Shown one piece after another: positions 36,116-45,134 of a stretch of 64,000 nucleotides of DNA. The stretch spans positions 310,001 to 374,000 of the forward strand of contig JACKML010000004.1 in the NCBI GenBank assembly GCA_024235415.1, written 5' to 3'. The notes beneath the pieces are model-generated. The model saw only the letters and a program-made list of their open reading frames with translations, did no database searches and was not told where the DNA came from. Every line of letters starts with the position of its first letter. Position 1 is the first letter of the stretch. The stretch comes from Chromatiaceae bacterium (GTDB lineage: Bacteria > Pseudomonadota > Gammaproteobacteria > Chromatiales > Chromatiaceae). The position numbers and the translations under genes were made by a program.

Positions 36116-37260
36116 GCGCTCGCCTCGCGAGCCGTCGCCTGATCGCGGAACCGGCCATAGGTCCAGTACGCCGCACAGGCGCCTTCGGACGACACCATGC
36201 ACGAGCCCATCGGGTTCTCCGGCGTGCACACGGTACCGAACAGCTTGCAGTCGGTCGGTTTCTTGACCCCGCGCAGTATGCTCGGGCACTCGCAGCCCTT
36301 CACGTCGGACGCCTGGATTGCCGGCACGTCGAAGCGCTTCTCGGTATCGAACCCGGCATACGCCGACTTGATCCGCAGCGCGCTGTACGGCACCAGCCCG
36401 AGGCCACGCCATTCGAAACTGCGGCGCAGCTCGAACACCTCGGCGACCAGCGCCTTGGCCTTGCGGTTGCCGTCGCGCGAGACCACGCGGGTGTACTCGT
36501 TCTCGACGTCATGTCGCCCCTCGTTGAGCTGGCGGATCAGCATCAGGGCCGACTGCATGACATCCAGCGGCTCGAAGCCGGCGATCACCACCGGGCGCTG
36601 GAACTCCTCGGCAAAGAACTCATAGGGCTGGCTGCCGATCACCGAGCTGACATGTGAAGGGCCGAAGAAACCGTCGATCAGCACCGAGCCGATCTCGCGT
36701 ACCTCGGGAGACTCGAGGATGTTCTGGATCGCCGCCGGGGTCAGCACGTGGTTGCAGAACACGCTGAAGTTCTTCAGCCCCTCTGCCTGCGCCTGGCGGA
36801 TCGCGACCGCCGTCGGCGGGGTCGTGGTCTCGAAGCCGATGGCAAAGAACACCACCTCGCGGCCGGGATTGTCGCGCGCAATCTTCAGCGCATCCTGGGT
36901 CGAATAGACCATGCGCACGTCTGCGCCCTCGGCCTTGATCTTGAGCAGGCTCTTGCGGCCGCTGCCGGGCACCCGCAGCATGTCGCCGTAGGTGCACAGG
37001 ATCACGTCGTGCTGTTGCGCAAGTTGAATGGCATTGTCGATGCGCCCCACCGGCAGCACGCACACCGGGCAACCGGGCCCGTGCACGAAGCGCACGTTGT
37101 CGGGCATCAGGTCCTGCACGCCATAGCGGAAGATCGCGTGCGTATGGCCGCCGCAGAACTCCATCAGGTTGTAGCGACGACCCCGGTCGACCTCGTTGTG
37201 GATCGCACGCGAAACCTTTTTGGCCAGGTCCTGGCGGCGGAACTCGTCGACGTACTTCAC
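36112..37260 (-). CDS. hypD: Hydrogenase maturation protein HypD
   Basis: Fe-S scaffold on which, with HypC, the Fe(CN)2CO unit is assembled. The 382-residue protein has all signature cysteine blocks: EFCGGHTHAIFRYG, HGPGCPVCVLP, and a C-terminal [4Fe-4S] region with GCECPSILRGVKKPTDC, KLFGTVCTPE and GSCMVSSEGACAAYW. The start is GTG at 37260, overlapping hypC by four bases. Confidence 0.97.
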   Translation of the reverse strand: MKYVDEFRRQDLAKKVSRAIHNEVDRGRRYNLMEFCGGHTHAIFRYGVQDLMPDNVRFVHGPGCPVCVLPVGRIDNAIQLAQQHDVILCTYGDMLRVPGSGRKSLLKIKAEGADVRMVYSTQDALKIARDNPGREVVFFAIGFETTTPPTAVAIRQAQAEGLKNFSVFCNHVLTPAAIQNILESPEVREIGSVLIDGFFGPSHVSSVIGSQPYEFFAEEFQRPVVIAGFEPLDVMQSALMLIRQLNEGRHDVENEYTRVVSRDGNRKAKALVAEVFELRRSFEWRGLGLVPYSALRIKSAYAGFDTEKRFDVPAIQASDVKGCECPSILRGVKKPTDCKLFGTVCTPENPMGSCMVSSEGACAAYWTYGRFRDQATAREASA

Positions 37261-37514
37261 GTCGCCCCACCGCCGGGTGCCGCGGCCAGTTCCTCGACCA
37301 GCTCGGCCTCGCCGAACAGCGCCAGGGTGCGCTCGGCCTCTTCGGGGCTGATCTTGTTCAGCGCATAGCCGACATGGATCAGCACGAAGTCACCGACGGA
37401 CACGTCATCGACCAGCGCCAGCGAGATCCGCTTGCGCACCGGGCCGAGGGCGACCGTGCCGCTGTCACTTACGTCGTCGATCTCGACGACCTGGGCGGGG
37501 ATGGCCAAACACAC
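37257..37514 (-). CDS. hypC: Hydrogenase assembly chaperone HypC
   Basis: Small chaperone (85 residues) that carries the iron unit from HypD to the large subunit. The essential N-terminal Cys2 is in (M)CLAIPAQVVEI, encoded with a GTG start at 37514. The rest matches the family (VGDFVLIHVGYALNKISPEEAERTL). It begins two bases after the hypB stop. A second HypC-type protein (39062-39346) is in the same operon, so the two probably serve different maturation steps or targets. Confidence 0.95.
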   Translation of the reverse strand: MCLAIPAQVVEIDDVSDSGTVALGPVRKRISLALVDDVSVGDFVLIHVGYALNKISPEEAERTLALFGEAELVEELAAAPGGGAT

Positions 37515-37516
37515 TG

Positions 37517-38389
37517 TCAGGCGCCTATCGCCGCCAGGGCACGGGTCGCACGTATCCACTGGTACCAGCTGTCCATGCCCTCGCCCGAGGTCGCCGACAC
37601 CTTGAGCACCTTGATGTTGCGGTTGACGCGACGCGCATACTCGATGCACCGGTCGACGTCGAACGTCAGATACGGCAGCAGATCGACCTTGTTCAGCAAC
37701 ATCAGGTCGGCCGCATGGAACATGTCAGGGTACTTGATCGGCTTGTCCTCACCCTCGGTGACCGACAGGATCACCACCTTGTGTGCCTCGCCCAGGTCGA
37801 AGGCCGCCGGGCACACCAGATTGCCGACGTTCTCGATGAACAGCACGCTGTCGTCTTCGGGCTGCAGGCCGTCCAGCGCGTGGCCGATCATGTGGCCATC
37901 GAGGTGACAGCCCTTGCCTGTGTTCACCTGCAGCGCCTTGACGCCGGTCGCGCGGATACGTTCGGCGTCGTTGGAGGTCTGCTGGTCACCCTCGATGACG
38001 GCCAGTTTCAACTCGTTCTTCAGGTCGTCGATGGTGCGGGTCAGCAGTGAAGTCTTGCCCGAGCCCGGGCTGGACACCAGGTTCAGCGTGAGTACGCCGT
38101 GCTCGGCGAACCAACGCCGGTTGGCATCGGCATACTGGTTGTTCTTGGCCAGGATGTCGGTCTCGATCTGCACCATGCGCGACTGGCTGAGGCCCGGCGC
38201 ATGCGCGCGCGCCGCCCCCTGGCCGTAGTCGTGGGTGTGTCCGTGGTCATGTGCATGGTGGTGGTCACCGTGATCATGTCCGTGGTGGTGATCGTCATGC
38301 CCATGGTCGTGGTCGTGCGCCGACGCCTCGTCCACGCCCTGCCCCTCGATCCGGGTCTCGCCCTCGCCACATCCGCACACCGTACACAT
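37517..38389 (-). CDS. hypB: Nickel-inserting GTPase HypB with His-rich metal-storage region
   Basis: GTPase that delivers nickel to the hydrogenase large subunit with HypA. The 290-residue protein starts with a high-affinity metal motif CTVCGCG. A His/Asp-rich segment follows (about residues 24-52, including DHHHGHDHGDHHHAHDHGH), likely for nickel storage. The G domain has the P-loop SSPGSGKTSLL, the metal/GTP switch IEGDQQT, ENVGNLVCPAAFDLGE and the NKVDLLPY specificity motif. The ATG at 38389 is the only start that keeps the N-terminal cysteine motif without extension. Confidence 0.97.
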   Translation of the reverse strand: MCTVCGCGEGETRIEGQGVDEASAHDHDHGHDDHHHGHDHGDHHHAHDHGHTHDYGQGAARAHAPGLSQSRMVQIETDILAKNNQYADANRRWFAEHGVLTLNLVSSPGSGKTSLLTRTIDDLKNELKLAVIEGDQQTSNDAERIRATGVKALQVNTGKGCHLDGHMIGHALDGLQPEDDSVLFIENVGNLVCPAAFDLGEAHKVVILSVTEGEDKPIKYPDMFHAADLMLLNKVDLLPYLTFDVDRCIEYARRVNRNIKVLKVSATSGEGMDSWYQWIRATRALAAIGA

Positions 38390-38447
38390 CGTTCGGTCCC
38401 CGCCAGTCTGCCGGAGCACGCCAGACCGGCCCCGGTGCAAAAAAACC

Positions 38448-39062
38448 TCAGCTGCCGCGCAGCACGCCACGCAGGAGGTCGCGGCGCGACACCATTGTAT
38501 CCTCGACCCGCACCTCGATGTCGGCCAGGCGTCTGGTCGGCTTGGCCCTGGTCTCGACCAGGCGGCCCTCGTCGAGCGCCTGCATGTCGATCTCGGGCGT
38601 ATCCTCTCCACGCATGATACGGCCAAGCAGTTCTTCGTCGACAGCCTCGTTGCCGTCAGCCACCGCCGGTGTCATCAAATCACGCAGAAAGGCCTCCGCA
38701 GCGGCCATTGCATGTGCCTGGCTGACGAATTCACGCATCGGCGAGAACAGTGAGTGCGTCTGGCACCGGCCGATGCCGTCGATCTCGTTGACCATGAACT
38801 TGTACTGGCCGGAAGGAAATTCGTGCGGCTGCTTGTGGCCAAGTTCCAGGCCGTCCCAGTCGTCACCCTGTCCGGGCAGCAGCACCAGGTTCATCAGCCA
38901 TGGGGTGACCAGGACACCGAGCACGCGGCCGCCGTGGACCTGGAATCCCAGCGTCTCGACCGTCAGCGCATTGTTGAGCAGCGGCAGCCCGGCCATCTGC
39001 TCGTGGTGTATACGGGTGAAGGTAGCCGCGATGTGCTCGGCCGCCGCCTGTGGATCGTTCAT
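38448..39062 (-). CDS. hybE: [NiFe]-hydrogenase assembly chaperone HybE/HupJ
   Basis: A 204-residue chaperone of the HybE/HupJ family, thought to help the small subunit before Tat export. Family features are NNALTVETLGFQVHGGRVLGVLVTPWLMNLVLLPG in the core, GHKQPHEFPSGQYKFMVNE, and the Cys-containing GRCQTHSLFSPMREF. The C-terminal extension is charged and ends with VSRRDLLRGVLRGS. The ATG at 39062 overlaps the HupF-type gene stop as TGATG. Confidence 0.88.
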   Translation of the reverse strand: MNDPQAAAEHIAATFTRIHHEQMAGLPLLNNALTVETLGFQVHGGRVLGVLVTPWLMNLVLLPGQGDDWDGLELGHKQPHEFPSGQYKFMVNEIDGIGRCQTHSLFSPMREFVSQAHAMAAAEAFLRDLMTPAVADGNEAVDEELLGRIMRGEDTPEIDMQALDEGRLVETRAKPTRRLADIEVRVEDTMVSRRDLLRGVLRGS

Positions 39063-39346
39063 CAACTCGCCTCCCCCGCCGGCCCAAGACCGGGAAAATA
39101 GTGGTCGACATCGATCGACTCGGCTCCGTTCATGATCTCACCCAGGCCGTCGAGCGCCTTGTTGATGTGCTCGGCGTCCTGCGCACTGATCACCTCGCGC
39201 GCCCAGCCGAGGAAGTTCAACACCCAGGTGCCGGCCGGCTGCTCGCCGACCAGCAGCATGGTCACCTGCTCGTCACCGTTACGTCCGCGGCACAGCGCCG
39301 TCAGTTCGCTGCCCTCGACCACCTGCACCGGCACGCCTATGCACAT
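39062..39346 (-). CDS. hybG: HypC-family chaperone HupF/HybG
   Basis: A 94-residue HypC paralogue. It starts MCIGVPVQVVEG with the essential Cys2 and has QPAGTWVLNFLGWAREVIS in the middle. Compared with the HypC at 37257 it has an extended acidic C-terminus. E. coli HybG serves hydrogenase 2, and HupF of rhizobia protects the enzyme in oxygen; position in the operon allows either role. It overlaps hybD by 10 bp and hybE by three. Confidence 0.9.
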   Translation of the reverse strand: MCIGVPVQVVEGSELTALCRGRNGDEQVTMLLVGEQPAGTWVLNFLGWAREVISAQDAEHINKALDGLGEIMNGAESIDVDHYFPGLGPAGEAS

Positions 39347-39891
39347 GCAGCCTGTTCCAGCGCGGCTTCACGGTGCCAGTGTCCGATCGTGCGTTCACGG
39401 CGCGGCTCAAGGGTCACGCCGAGACCGGCCAGTTCGGCCCGCAACATCTCGACCATGCCTTCGAGCCCGGCCTGGGCCTTGTCGGTAAGACCGAGCTTGT
39501 TTTCGAGCGAATGCGGCACCATGCCGATGATCGCGATGTGCCTGGGCCGTTCGCCCTTCAGGGTCAACAGTGCCAGCAGGTCGGACAGGCCCAGCTGGTG
39601 GTTGGACAGCTTGGTCTGGAAGAAGGCGCGGATCTCATCGTTGGCGATGCGCACCAGGGAACCCGGCGCCACCTTGGCATTGACCGCGTCGGCGACGATC
39701 AGGCAGTCGCACTGGCGCATCGGCTCGAACAGCTCCATGCCGGTGGTACCGCCATCCATCACGCGCACACCGTCGGGAATATGAAAGCGGTTCTCCAGCT
39801 CCTCGACCGCGCGCACGCCGATGCCCTCGTCCTGCATCAGCACGTTGCCCATGCCGATCACCAGGATGTCGCCCCTGTTGGTCTGTTTCAT
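39337..39891 (-). CDS. hybD: Hydrogenase maturation protease HybD/HupD
   Basis: Endopeptidase that clips the C-terminal tail of the large subunit after nickel insertion. The 184-residue protein has the family signature VIGMGNVLMQDEGIG with the metal-binding glutamate, the aspartate block CDCLIVADAVNAK, and the HQLGLSDLLALL segment with the histidine. The ATG at 39891 is 10 bases after the large-subunit stop, and that subunit has a cleavable tail, so they are a natural pair. Confidence 0.95.
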   Translation of the reverse strand: MKQTNRGDILVIGMGNVLMQDEGIGVRAVEELENRFHIPDGVRVMDGGTTGMELFEPMRQCDCLIVADAVNAKVAPGSLVRIANDEIRAFFQTKLSNHQLGLSDLLALLTLKGERPRHIAIIGMVPHSLENKLGLTDKAQAGLEGMVEMLRAELAGLGVTLEPRRERTIGHWHREAALEQAACA

Positions 39892-39901
39892 GTACGTCTC
39901 C

Positions 39902-41605
39902 TCAGAGTGCCTTGACCTTGACGATCTCCGTCTGCTCGTTGTCGAACATGTGGATTGCGCAGGCGATACAGGGATCGAAAGAGTGCACCGTGCGCAACAC
40001 CTCGAGCGGCTGCTCGGGGTCGGCCACCGGGTTATCGAGCAGCGACGACTCGTAGGGCCCCGGCTGGCCGTCGGCGTCGCGCGGACCAGCGTTCCAGGTG
40101 CTCGGCACCACCGCCTGGTAGTTCTTGATCTTGGCATCCTCGATCACCACCCAGTGCGACAGGGTTCCACGCGGCGCGGCATGGAAACCGACGCCCTTGA
40201 TCTCGCCCTTGGGGAATACCGGCGCATTGAAGGTGTCCAGGTCGCCGGTACCGATGTTGTCGACCAGTTTCTGCCACTGGTCCTTCAGCGTATCGATCAT
40301 CACCGCGCAGCGCACCGCGCGCGCGGCGTGCCGGCCGATGGTCGATTCCAATGCCGACAGCGGCACCTCCGACAGACCGGATACGGCCTTGATCGTGCCA
40401 ATCGCCTCGTTCAGATATCGGGTGTAACGCTCGTTGCCGACCGCCACACCGACCAGCACGTCTGCCAATGGACCGACCTCGGCACGCTGGCCGTAGAAGG
40501 TCGGTGCCTTGACCCAGGAATACTTGCCCTCGTCCTGGAAGTCGGTGTACTCCGGCTCGGTCTCCCCCTCCCAGGGGTGGAGCGCGTCGCCGCCCGTGTA
40601 CCAGGCGTGCTTGGAGCTCTCGGCAACACCGTCGCGGAAGTAGGCATCGTTGAACGTGGTGATCGGCTTGAGCGACTTCAGGTCACCGTTGGCGATATAC
40701 CCACCCGGCAGGTCGAACACAGTGCCTTTCGAATCCTGCGGGCAGTCCGGCACGGTCAGGTAGTTGTTGACGCCGCCACCGATGGTCGTCCAATCGAGGT
40801 AGAAGGCACCGATCGCCGGCACATCGACCAGGTAGGTCGATTTGATGAAGTGGTCGAGCTTGTCGATGAAGTTCTTGATCAGCATCAGGCGCTCGATGTT
40901 GAGCACCGACGGTGCGTCATGGCCGATGGAATTGCTCACCCCGCCGACCGCGACGTTCTGGATATGCGGGCTCTTGCCGCCAAGGATGGCGACGATCTTG
41001 TTCGCGTAGTTCTGCACGTCGAGCGCATTCATGTAGTGCGCAACACCGAGCAGATTCACCTCGGGTGACAGTTTCATCGCCGGGTGGCCCCAGAAGCCGC
41101 TGGCGAAGGGTCCGAGCTGACCGCTGCCGACAAAGGTCTTGAGCCGTTGCTGCACCGCCTTCATCTCGTGCGGACCGTTGAGCGGCCAGTCCGACAACGA
41201 CTCGGCCAGCTTCGACGTCGCCACCGGGTCGGCGTCGAGTGCCGAGACCACGTCCACCCAGTCGACCGCGGACAGGTGATAGAAGTGCACGATGTGATCC
41301 TGAATCGCGTGTGCTGTCTGGATGATGTTGCGGATCAGCTGCGCATTGACCGGGATCTCCAGCTGCAGGGCGTTCTCGACCGCGCGTACCGAGGCGATCG
41401 CGTGCACCGTGGTGCACACGCCGCAGAAGCGCTGGGTATAGGTCCAGGCCTCGCGCGGATCGCGGCCGACCAGGATCTTCTCGATGCCGCGCCACATCTG
41501 CCCCGACGACCAGGCCTTGGTGACCTTGCCGTCATCGACCTCGACATCGATGCGCAGATGACCTTCGATGCGGGTGATTGGATCAACGGTGATACGTGTG
41601 GTCAC
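39902..41605 (-). CDS. hybC: [NiFe]-hydrogenase large subunit, Hyb type (group 1)
   Basis: Carries the NiFe active site that oxidises H2. The 567-residue protein has both cysteine pairs: RFCGVCTTVHA (near residue 62) and DPCIACAIH near the C-terminus. After the final histidine comes a 15-residue tail (MFDNEQTEIVKVKAL) that HybD is expected to remove. RIEGHLRIDVEVDDG at the N-terminus and GPFASGFWGHPAM are typical. The gene order small subunit-ferredoxin-NrfD-like subunit-large subunit is that of E. coli hybOABC (group 1c); the subgroup is inferred from order and similarity. The start is GTG at 41605. Confidence 0.96.
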   Translation of the reverse strand: MTTRITVDPITRIEGHLRIDVEVDDGKVTKAWSSGQMWRGIEKILVGRDPREAWTYTQRFCGVCTTVHAIASVRAVENALQLEIPVNAQLIRNIIQTAHAIQDHIVHFYHLSAVDWVDVVSALDADPVATSKLAESLSDWPLNGPHEMKAVQQRLKTFVGSGQLGPFASGFWGHPAMKLSPEVNLLGVAHYMNALDVQNYANKIVAILGGKSPHIQNVAVGGVSNSIGHDAPSVLNIERLMLIKNFIDKLDHFIKSTYLVDVPAIGAFYLDWTTIGGGVNNYLTVPDCPQDSKGTVFDLPGGYIANGDLKSLKPITTFNDAYFRDGVAESSKHAWYTGGDALHPWEGETEPEYTDFQDEGKYSWVKAPTFYGQRAEVGPLADVLVGVAVGNERYTRYLNEAIGTIKAVSGLSEVPLSALESTIGRHAARAVRCAVMIDTLKDQWQKLVDNIGTGDLDTFNAPVFPKGEIKGVGFHAAPRGTLSHWVVIEDAKIKNYQAVVPSTWNAGPRDADGQPGPYESSLLDNPVADPEQPLEVLRTVHSFDPCIACAIHMFDNEQTEIVKVKAL

Positions 41606-41644
41606 AGGGAATTTCCTCCAGGCGATATTCGTTGGGCTTGGGCG

Positions 41645-42799
41645 TCAGGCATTGGGTGCGGCTGCGTGGTCTTCACGCGGCATGACCGGGAAGGTCTTGA
41701 CCACGAACAGGAACACCATGATCTCGATCGCCACGAGGCCGACCGTCACCATGATCTCCGGAAGCGCCGGGAAGTAGCTGTAGCCCGGGCCCGGGTCGAG
41801 GGTGATCAGGAAGGCGTTGAAACGGTAGAGCGTGCCGGCCAGCAACATGCTGACCGCGGCGAACAGCAGCGAGCGCGCATTCCCGCGCCCACGTGGCGAC
41901 ATCAGCACCACCAGTGGGTAGACGAACAGTGCGGTCTCAATCAGGAACATCAGGCTGGCCAGGTCGCCAGCAAACACCAGGCCTAGCTTGCCGCGCACCA
42001 GGATCTCGCCAAAACGGATCACCAGGTACGTCGCGATCAGGCCGACGATGATCTTTCCCAGACCTGACAACAGGTGTGTCTCGGGCTTGCGGCGGAACCC
42101 GACCGACGACAGCGAACCCTCGAACACCACGATCGAGAAACCCATCGTGAACGCCGTCAGTACCGCCAGCAACGGTTGCAGGTGCAGCGTCTGCCACAGC
42201 GGATTCACCTTCCAGCCCATCGCGATCAGCATGGTACCGAGCGACGACTGGTGCATGGTCGGCAACAGCACGCCCAGCGCGATGACGATGAACAACACCT
42301 TGTTGAGCTTCTTCAGCAGTGCCTCGGCCTTGAACTTCTCCAGCACCGTCGGCAGGAACTCGATCATCAACACCACGATATAGGCGCTGACGCACAGACC
42401 GACCTCGAGCATCACCGAGTTGAAATTCATCTGCCACGGCAGGAACAGGTTGTAGAACTGCCACCAGCGCCCCATGTCGATGATCGCGCCGAGACCGCCG
42501 AGGCCATAGCCGAGCAGGCTGGCCAGCAGCGCCGGGCGGATCAGCGGGTGATACTGGCCCTTGTTGAATACGTAGACCGTGACCGCCAGCGCATATCCGC
42601 CGCAGGCCAGCGCGGTACCGACAACGATGTCGTACACCACCCAGATGCCCCACGGGAACCCGCCGTTGAGGTTGGTGACCGCGCCCATACCGTTGATAAA
42701 GCGATCCGCCAGGTAGTAAAGGCCGATCAGCGCGAGCACCCCGAGAAACACGAACGGCAGCGTGACGACGCGGCGTCCGAGCGGTTGATAGTGACTCAT
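41645..42799 (-). CDS. hybB: Hydrogenase membrane subunit HybB (NrfD-like)
   Basis: Integral membrane subunit of 384 residues with about ten hydrophobic helices, expected to pass electrons from HybA to quinone. Early helices include TLPFVFLGVLALIGLYYLADR and WGIWVVYDIVVGTALACGGYA; later ones include EIMVTVGLVAIEIMVFLFVV. It has no cytochrome b heme signature, which distinguishes this enzyme from HupC/HoxZ-type uptake hydrogenases. It overlaps hybA by four bases (ATGA). Confidence 0.93.
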   Translation of the reverse strand: MSHYQPLGRRVVTLPFVFLGVLALIGLYYLADRFINGMGAVTNLNGGFPWGIWVVYDIVVGTALACGGYALAVTVYVFNKGQYHPLIRPALLASLLGYGLGGLGAIIDMGRWWQFYNLFLPWQMNFNSVMLEVGLCVSAYIVVLMIEFLPTVLEKFKAEALLKKLNKVLFIVIALGVLLPTMHQSSLGTMLIAMGWKVNPLWQTLHLQPLLAVLTAFTMGFSIVVFEGSLSSVGFRRKPETHLLSGLGKIIVGLIATYLVIRFGEILVRGKLGLVFAGDLASLMFLIETALFVYPLVVLMSPRGRGNARSLLFAAVSMLLAGTLYRFNAFLITLDPGPGYSYFPALPEIMVTVGLVAIEIMVFLFVVKTFPVMPREDHAAAPNA

Positions 42800-43764
42800 A
42801 CGTCGTCTCCCTCATCGTCCGTATTGCGTTTGACCAGCCAGGTCAGCCCGCCGAGTACCACGGCCGGCAGCGCCATGTAGCTGTACAGCGTGTGTTGCAC
42901 GCCCTCGGAGATCGATACGTGTGAACGCTCGCCGAGTGGCGGCATGCCGAGCCTGTCGAACGGGATCGACGAGATATGCATCACGTTGGTGCCACCCGCC
43001 TCTTTCTCGCCCCACACGTGCTGCTGGTAGTGCGGCACGGCCTTTTCGTGGTGACTTGACGGCTGGCGCACATCCCCACGTGGGTAGTTGTAGATCTCGC
43101 CCGGCCGCAGCTGCATGCGGCGCTTGGCCTCTTCGAGCAGCGCCGTGCGCGAGCCGAACAGGGTGGCACCGGTCGGGCAGGCCTCGGCGCAGCCGGTCAT
43201 GCCACCCTTGTCGATGCGCTCGACGCCCTTCTGGTTGCACATCTGGCACTTGTGCAACATGCCGAACGGATTGCCGTAGTCGAACTGCGGCACGTTGTAG
43301 GGGCAGCCGGTCATGCAGGTACGACAACCGATGCACGCCTCGGCATCGTAGGTGACGATGCCGGTGACCGGGTGCCGGATCAGCGCGGTGACCGGGCACA
43401 CCGACACGCAGCCCGGGTCGACGCAGTGCATACAGCTGCGCTTCTCGAATGCAAAGCCGTCGGTCACGCTGTCCTTGGTGATCGGCTGGCCATTGGTGTA
43501 GACCTTGATCACGTTCAGCGTCTCGTGTGACAGGTCCCTGGCCGAGTCGTACTGCACGTCGTCGCCGAGTACCGTCGGTGGCATGTCGTTGACCTCTTTG
43601 CACGCCGAAACGCAGGCCTTGCAGCCGACGCACAGCGTCGAGTCGAACAGCATGCCGACCGCTTCGGGGGCCGGCGTGAGATTGGGTCGTGCGCTGGCGC
43701 CACCACTGCTCAATGCAGCTGCGGCACCGCCGAGCGACGCGCGAAGGAAATCTCTGCGATTCAT
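42796..43764 (-). CDS. hybA: Hydrogenase ferredoxin subunit HybA, Tat-exported
   Basis: Periplasmic electron-transfer subunit of 322 residues. A Tat signal (NRRDFLRASLGG) lies at the N-terminus. Four cysteine clusters follow: CVGCKACVSAC, CMHCVDPGCVSVCP, CIGCRTCMTGCPY, and CQMC with CAEACP, enough for four [4Fe-4S] centres. A single C-terminal helix (LPAVVLGGLTWLV) anchors it. The ATG at 43764 follows GGGGAGG; the longer frame to 43911 would destroy the Tat signal. Confidence 0.95.
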   Translation of the reverse strand: MNRRDFLRASLGGAAAALSSGGASARPNLTPAPEAVGMLFDSTLCVGCKACVSACKEVNDMPPTVLGDDVQYDSARDLSHETLNVIKVYTNGQPITKDSVTDGFAFEKRSCMHCVDPGCVSVCPVTALIRHPVTGIVTYDAEACIGCRTCMTGCPYNVPQFDYGNPFGMLHKCQMCNQKGVERIDKGGMTGCAEACPTGATLFGSRTALLEEAKRRMQLRPGEIYNYPRGDVRQPSSHHEKAVPHYQQHVWGEKEAGGTNVMHISSIPFDRLGMPPLGERSHVSISEGVQHTLYSYMALPAVVLGGLTWLVKRNTDDEGDDV

Positions 43765-43777
43765 CGTGCCTCCCCGG

Positions 43778-44899
43778 TTATTCCTGGTCCGCGTCCCGGT
43801 TGCCGAGCTTCCTGCCGGCCACCGCGCTGGCGCCGAGCGCCGCACCCACGGCCACGCCGGCGACTGCTGCGGTGGCGACCGTGGCGCTGCTGGCCCCCTC
43901 GCGGGCATCAATGGTCGGGAAGGCGTTCGGCGGCGTATGGGTCTTCACGTCCGACAGACTGAACAAGGCCTTGTGGAAACCGGTCCCCTGCTCCGAACAG
44001 CCGAAGCAGGGATGGCCGACACCGATCGGCCAGACACCGCCACCGACGTTGTTGAATTCAAGACTCGGGCAGTTGTTGTAGGTCTCCGGCCCCTTGCAGC
44101 CGAGCTTGTACAGGCAGTAGCCCTTGCGGTGCCCCTCGTCGCCGAACTCGGTGGCAAAGCGCCCGGCGTCGAAATGCGGACGGCGATAACAGTTTTCGTG
44201 GATCAGGCGACCATAGGCCCACTTCGGCCGACCCTTCTCATCGATCGGCGGCAGCTTGCCGTAGGTAACGAAGAACAGCACCGTGCCAATGAAATTGGCC
44301 GGGTTGGGCGGACAGCCCGGGATCGTGACCACGGTCTTGTCGGTAAGGAACTGCGGCGCACCAACCGCCCCGGTCGGATTGGGCGAGGCAGACTGCACCC
44401 CGCCCCAGCTCGCGCAGGAACCGTAGGCGACGATAGCCGCCGCGTGCTCGGCCGCCTCGCGGGTCGCATCCGTCATGGTCTGGCCGCCGATCTTGCAGAA
44501 GATGCCGTTCTGCGCCAGCGGGATCGCACCTTCGACCACCAGCAGGTACTTGCCCTTGTGTTCCTGCATGGCGTGGCGCTTGATCTCCTCAACGCGGTGC
44601 CCGGCGCCGGCGTCCAGCGTCTGGTGATAGTCGAGGGAGATCAGGTCGAGGATCAGGTGTTCCAGGCTCGGCTGCTCAGAACGCAGCAGGGCCTCGGTCG
44701 GGCCGGTGCACTCCTGGCCGTGCAGCCAGATCACCGGGGGACGCTTCTTGCGGTCGGCCACTGCCTCGGCCATCGCGTAGGCCGCGTTGTTGCCGAGGCC
44801 GAGCGAAGCCGCGACCCCGGTACAGAATTTCAGGAAGGTACGGCGGGACACGCCCAACCGTGTCTCGATCGCCGAAAAGTCGAATTCGTTGTCCGCCAT
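43778..44899 (-). CDS. hybO: [NiFe]-hydrogenase small subunit HybO, Tat-exported, with altered proximal-cluster motif
   Basis: Electron-transfer subunit of 373 residues with a Tat signal (SRRTFLKFCTG) that exports the folded heterodimer. It is similar to E. coli HybO throughout: GSCASWGG, PGCPPNP, the distal-cluster motif HENCYRRPHFDAGRF, and medial-cluster cysteines in YNNCPS and HPCFGC. The C-terminus is Ala/Gly-rich and hydrophobic, a likely anchor. The proximal-cluster motif reads ECTGPTEA: Cys64 is present, but Pro67 (codon CCG) stands where the fourth ligand cysteine of ECTGCTE is expected. No extra cysteines of the O2-tolerant CTCC type are present. The gene follows a sigma-54 promoter and GGGGGAG. 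Confidence 0.94.
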   Translation of the reverse strand: MADNEFDFSAIETRLGVSRRTFLKFCTGVAASLGLGNNAAYAMAEAVADRKKRPPVIWLHGQECTGPTEALLRSEQPSLEHLILDLISLDYHQTLDAGAGHRVEEIKRHAMQEHKGKYLLVVEGAIPLAQNGIFCKIGGQTMTDATREAAEHAAAIVAYGSCASWGGVQSASPNPTGAVGAPQFLTDKTVVTIPGCPPNPANFIGTVLFFVTYGKLPPIDEKGRPKWAYGRLIHENCYRRPHFDAGRFATEFGDEGHRKGYCLYKLGCKGPETYNNCPSLEFNNVGGGVWPIGVGHPCFGCSEQGTGFHKALFSLSDVKTHTPPNAFPTIDAREGASSATVATAAVAGVAVGAALGASAVAGRKLGNRDADQE

Positions 44900-44959
44900 C
44901 TGTGACTCCCCCGGTCGCTGTCGGCCGGCACCCGTGCGCGTGCCGAATGGGAGACAGGG

Positions 44960-44975
44960 CGCAATAACCACGCCA
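44960..44975 (-). promoter_or_regulatory. Sigma-54 (-24/-12) promoter of the hyb-hyp operon
   Basis: On the minus strand the sequence reads TGGCGTGGTTATTGCG. It matches the TGGCACG-N4-TTGC sigma-54 consensus, with the key GG and GC dinucleotides at the required ten-base spacing. It lies about 60 bp before the hybO start, leaving a leader of roughly 50 bases. HupR, an NtrC-type activator, is encoded 1.4 kb away, giving an obvious activator. Confidence 0.7.
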
Positions 44976-45134
44976 GAATTCGATTCTTGGTGTAAAACAA
45001 TAACTTGAGCTATTCGTGGGATCCCTGCCAGGCCCTCGGACTGCCAAGCTGATAACCAACCCCGGGGCATATGTGCAAACCCATTGACCACCGCATGCCG
45101 GCATTCCGGCCTGAGCCAAAGGAACCCACTCGCA

